DNA of 64,000 nucleotides from Steromphala cineraria. Its lineage: Eukaryota; Mollusca; Gastropoda; Trochida; Trochidae. Numbering within the stretch: position 1 is the stretch's first letter; the number at the start of each line of letters is the position of its first letter. Positions 60,136 through 64,000 of this stretch are shown one piece after another. Position numbers and translations under genes: made by a program. The notes beneath the pieces were generated by a model that was not told where the DNA came from, searched no databases, and worked only from the letters and a program-made list of their open reading frames with translations. The stretch lies in assembly GCA_916613615.1 (NCBI GenBank), contig OU744727.1, forward strand, positions 21,418,777 through 21,482,776. The letters are read 5' to 3'.

Positions 60136-60951
60136 TTATTATATACTCATGTAATCATAGGATAGTAATACAGGGGTGCAATACGGAATACATCTTCAAA
60201 TTTCGTATTGCACGATTGCTGGTTCTACTTTTTTCAAGCTTCGGCAATTCTCGCAACTTTCTGTACGTAACAATAATTTTCCTAATTAGAACACCGGATT
60301 TTACGTAAATCAATGCATTGGTAACAAACCTACTTTTTAATATGATATTGAAGAATAATATAGTGAGAAACTAGTGTTATCGTTAGTAAAGAAACTGCAA
60401 AATACTATAAACAGGAAATCCTACACAAAACTCCAAGAACATCGCCAGCGACACTTGGCCTTTATGACGTCATAGACTACAACGATTATGATGTCATTTC
60501 CATGGTGACGTCGTTTGAAAGGATCCCGTCGCTCGGAATCCTGAGCTTACGTTTATCATATTCAGAACTTTATAAATAATTACTAAGGATAAACTTTTCT
60601 CACTGTATTTAGTTTTCACACTTGAGAAAATTGCCCCTTACATTTAACTACGCAAAGTAATGAGAAAATAAACAGATAATTGAGGTGTCAAATCATCAGT
60701 CGAGCGTTCAAAGGTGATCTCTCCTTCTTTGCATTATGTATCAATGCGCACTGCGACGTCTCGGATTATTTAAGCAATACATAATAAATAGAGAACGTCA
60801 TACGTGTCCATTTGGGTCGTTTGTATTGAACTCAAAATGTCATGGACGCGGAGAAACAACTCCTTCTTCGAACTCGTTGTTCCTCCGCGTCCATGACATC
60901 TACTTGTTCAATACAAACGACCCAACTGCACATGTATGATGTTCTGTATAT
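60136..60951. mobile_element. Unit 3-specific ~0.8-kb insertion with hairpin
   Basis: Units 1 and 2 read straight through (about 18840 and 37725). It includes a TGACGTCA at 60465-60472 with a degenerate partner and a strong inverted repeat at 60799-60939. No ORF of note; family unknown. Confidence 0.6.
60799..60939. repeat. 141-bp hairpin-forming inverted repeat
   Basis: Arms of ~60 bp (GGGTCGTTTGTATTGAAC, TGTCATGGACGCGGAG and their inverses) around a short AT-poor loop at about 60861-60876. Confidence 0.9.
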
Positions 60952-62470
60952 TTACCAGTCCAAGTAACAGATTGTAAAATGGCTCGTTTTTTTTATGACA
61001 AATTTTTACTCCAAATTAAGCTTATGTGATACAATTTCTTCGCAACCACTTGACATAACCTTATTGTGATGTGGTGGCTAATAAAGCCCCTGCTGTAAGG
61101 ATAGATACGTGGTATTTTCAATGCATGGGACAGTCCTATCAGGATATTTTTGTGGAAATGAAATTCAAGAGGAAGCAGTGATGCTTATACTCTTTGTCAA
61201 ATTATTTTATCGAGAAAAAACTAAAATGTTACCCTTACTAACATAGATGTAAATAATTATATAATGATCATATTTAAGTAGAAACGGGAGTATTCTTGAA
61301 TTTTTTTTCCACAAAAATACCGATAGGACTATCCCTTTAAATATCTCAACATGTTTAGCTCTTGGCCACTAAACTTGGAACGCATGTTAACCATAACCAT
61401 GTAATGTTTTTAAGATTTGACTAATTTTGGATTACAAGAAGCAAACCCGTCACGGTTTCATGGATTCAATTGGGACAAGTTTTCTCCCACGCTATTGACT
61501 ATGACAACAAGTCAAGAGAATGAAAATTTTGTACAGAGTTGTAGCTGTAGACCTTTTTGAGTCTTCAACCCGTCTGTACTTGAATGAGGTTTGTTCGGTT
61601 TCTAATCAGGCTCCCGCCAGGGGCTTGGCAACTTTAAACAGAACAGTTCTTTACTGCAGACAGTCAGATTTTCAGTGCAGTACCACCCATGGTTTCCTAG
61701 TTCCAGCCGATTCTCGCAGGTTTCACCGCAATGCATCGCCACAATGGTGTTGCTGGTTGTTTCCCTGCAATAATACTAGCAGTTGCGATATAAGGGAGAA
61801 AATCTTGAAAATCACCTTGCCTCCTTTGGATGGCACATATGGAAATCTGTTTGCATGGTTGTGTGAAGTAAGGGATATATGTGACACCCTTAAGTCTGAG
61901 CAAGTGTACAAAAACTCCAAAATAATTGAATAGATTGGAATCCCCACAAACCAATGGATGAAGTCTTGAGAACATTCTATGCTAGTGTCTCTATAACAAC
62001 TATTCCATTTCATATAACGGTGATATGCGCAAAGAATTTGATTAAGCATTTAAGTTAACAAATATATTTAATGATGACGATTTATCTTGTCAGGAAAATA
62101 GTAATATAAGACATTTAGCAGCGGAGAAAGAAAATATTCTGACGTTTCACTGTCTTTGGGTAACTGCTTTACAACTTTACAATAGTTGGTATTTTGTAGT
62201 CAAAATCGTAAGTTTTTGACACGCTACTAAAGGTTGAAATAATGCCGAAGAGGCGTAAAACAATAACTCACTGAGTTTTGAAATGCATGTCTGTGTCTAT
62301 TGCTGTTATGTGTTTGGTTTCTTTCAATTGTACAAAGATCGCAAATCAAACCAGAATGAACTTTGTTTTATGAATATAAAAATATTAAGATTCTGGCCAT
62401 ATGACAGTTATGTCACGTGAAGACGAACTAAACTGATTAACAAATTAACGTTTAAGAATCGTTTGGTTTT
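60952..62470. other. Intergenic, unit 3
   Basis: Shared with 18850-20215 and 37740-39060. Holds the SINE-like stretches at 61530-61920 and 62215-62280. No gene. Confidence 0.5.
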
Positions 62471-62814
62471 AAAGGGGCAGTAGCACGTTTTTAGGGGTAA
62501 TATAAGGTAATTTCAGGAAAATTAAAATTAATGGTTTCAATTTAAAGTAAATGGAGCAGCAATAATTCAAATATATAATGTAAAGTTTAGCCATGTGATT
62601 CCCTTTTTACAAAAAAAGAAGTAAAGGTGTTCTCACAAAATGGCCGCCCATGAATTTTAGGTGAATTTTACACTTTGTCCTCTCTCTATAGATGATTGGT
62701 TTGAGTTATGAAATTGTTGACACTCTCAAAATAATACATTTATCATAATCTTACTATTGTCAGTGAAAATTTAAAAATATAAAATTATCAATAAAACGTG
62801 CTACTGCCCCTTTA
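62471..62814 (+). mobile_element. ~345-bp MITE, unit 3
   Basis: TIRs AAAGGGGCAGTAGCACGTTT and inverse. Orthologous to 21666 and 39079. Confidence 0.85.
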
Positions 62815-63519
62815 ATGTTTTGGTGCATTATGTCAACTTTGTATGTCCAATTAATTGTGCAGTTCATTTCCCCCACCCCAACTCAGACAAATGATGTTAT
62901 AAATTACTAATTTCCATTTATTTTGCAAACGGGGTTCAGGAGTCTCATTTGGTAAACGTCGGGAATTTTAGTGCATGCTAAGAACTTCTTAATCCCTTTG
63001 TGTACAATTGCTGGAAGCCCTCAAACATGTTATGTCATCAGACACGATAAAAATGTATAATTTGGTATGAACCATAAGTATTTGACCCATTTACTTGAAA
63101 ATTTATGAGTGTAAGTTATAAACTCATCCTTCTAATTTTATTCAATGTTAATTTTGCCCAAAGAACACCAACTCTTGTCCGTGCATTTCTTCTCAGGTTC
63201 ATTGCACAGGAAATCGAGTGTTACGAGGTGGGGATTTTGTCACTGGTTAGGTTGATGGTATTATCACGCTGCATATGAATTGACAGAGTAATTGGTGTGG
63301 CATATTTGAAGTTTTTTAAAACATCGGCAATTTAATAACAATTCTCCTGACAAGATAATGATAAATCATAAAATTCTCTCTTCATTTCCATCTACACATT
63401 GTCTCAAACAGTTACAAAAATGTACATCATATAGTATAAATGATATGATACATACGGGTATATCAGGTGATAGATTGTATGGTAACTGGTAAGTTATATG
63501 TTTGGCATAGCATACTTAC

Positions 63520-63762
63520 AGTCTAAGTAAATCTAGCCTCAATATTGTATGTTTCACTCCTATACTGAGTCTAGAAAGGCCAAGTAGAGGGTCTCGCCCA
63601 CGCATCGAATTGCCCAATCAGAACTCAGCTACCAAGCCACAATAGTCTGCCTTCGCACGTATGACGTTGATGGGCCATAGGTCACAGAAATGTCGGCTGA
63701 CGCGACCCTTTATTAGACCTTTCTAGACTCAGTATAGGAGTGAAACGGAGCATACTTAGACT
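63520..63762. repeat. Inverted repeat at the start of the fourth unit
   Basis: Same inverted repeat as 45141-45397, here with slightly diverged arms. Confidence 0.8.
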
Positions 63763-64000
63763 GAGCATACTTATAGAGCCTGTCCATGAGTCGTCGAGGG
63801 TTATGAATGTCATATTAACCAATAGTGATCATGATGTATCCACTGTTGTAGTCAAGTATCATCTAAATCTAATCAACGTCGCAATGTGACAACAAGAAGG
63901 TTTGAAGTCGCGATTGTGACCGAAAACTGGACAATCACCAAACCTCCAAAAATGTAATTATCTAATCTTATCTAAAACAGTCAGAATGACAGATACTTGT
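63763..64000. other. Start of a fourth tandem unit (3' flank of another lectin gene)
   Basis: Closely matches 45398-45640 and 22391-22640, the sequence just 3' of genes C and B. By that alignment exon 5 of a fourth gene should begin about 430 bases past the right edge. Confidence 0.65.

Noticed and set aside
61520..61933. 137-codon frame with several cysteines
   Set aside because: It overlaps a SINE-like repeat. The copies at 19370 and 38090 are broken by stops and indels.

Overview
This window is animal nuclear DNA: AT-rich, dense in mobile elements, with short exons bounded by GT/AG splice sites. It is most likely from a mollusc. The inference rests on an expanded family of secreted fibrinogen-related lectins, an APE-type LINE with a 2A-like peptide, and short interspersed repeats with a 'TTTTACGCCGCTT' core that I recall from gastropod and bivalve genomes. 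No species can be named from the sequence alone.

The backbone is a tandem array of one gene on the minus strand. Each gene has five coding exons: a signal peptide plus a roughly 40-residue cysteine-containing N-terminus (exon 1), then a fibrinogen-related domain, FReD (exons 2-5). Two copies are complete: gene B (23042-34207) and gene C (46069-56515). Both splice in frame, to 259 and 257 residues. Gene A (1098-4734) keeps exons 1-2 and runs off the left edge. The last ~240 bases are the 3' flank of a fourth unit. Unit spacing is 29.5 kb (A to B) and 22.3 kb (B to C), and most of the difference comes from mobile elements present in one unit and absent from another. The other units therefore provide empty sites that show insertion boundaries directly.

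Unit 1 (about 1-22390) carries a three-layer nest at 5822-14825. A small pogo/Tigger-like element sits at a TA. A near-full-length LINE (minus strand, 13-bp target duplication) sits inside it. Inside the LINE are two head-to-tail elements with Helentron/Helitron2-type ends. The unit also holds a truncated LINE with a 13-bp target duplication (16126-16904), a tRNA-like SINE head, a 1.35-kb insertion flanked by TTAAA, and a 350-bp MITE. Unit 2 (22391-45397) holds gene B. Its intron 3 contains a decayed LINE with a nested MITE, its intron 4 a long palindrome, and its 5' intergenic end a 5-kb insertion. That insertion includes a 1.9-kb transposon with ~55-bp terminal inverted repeats, a 5-bp target duplication and CAC-type heptamers as in Transib/RAG-like elements, plus two foldback elements. 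Unit 3 (45398-63762) holds gene C and its own foldback insertion.

The clearest biological signal is in the genes. Exons 1-3 are nearly identical in protein between B and C. In exon 5, which encodes the FReD calcium- and ligand-binding end, about 20 codons change the amino acid and only about two are purely synonymous. Gene C has also lost a cysteine of the conserved C-terminal disulfide and an acidic residue of the calcium loop. This looks like diversifying evolution of a recognition surface in a young lectin cluster. No prokaryotic features, rRNA genes, CRISPR arrays or confident functional tRNA genes were seen.
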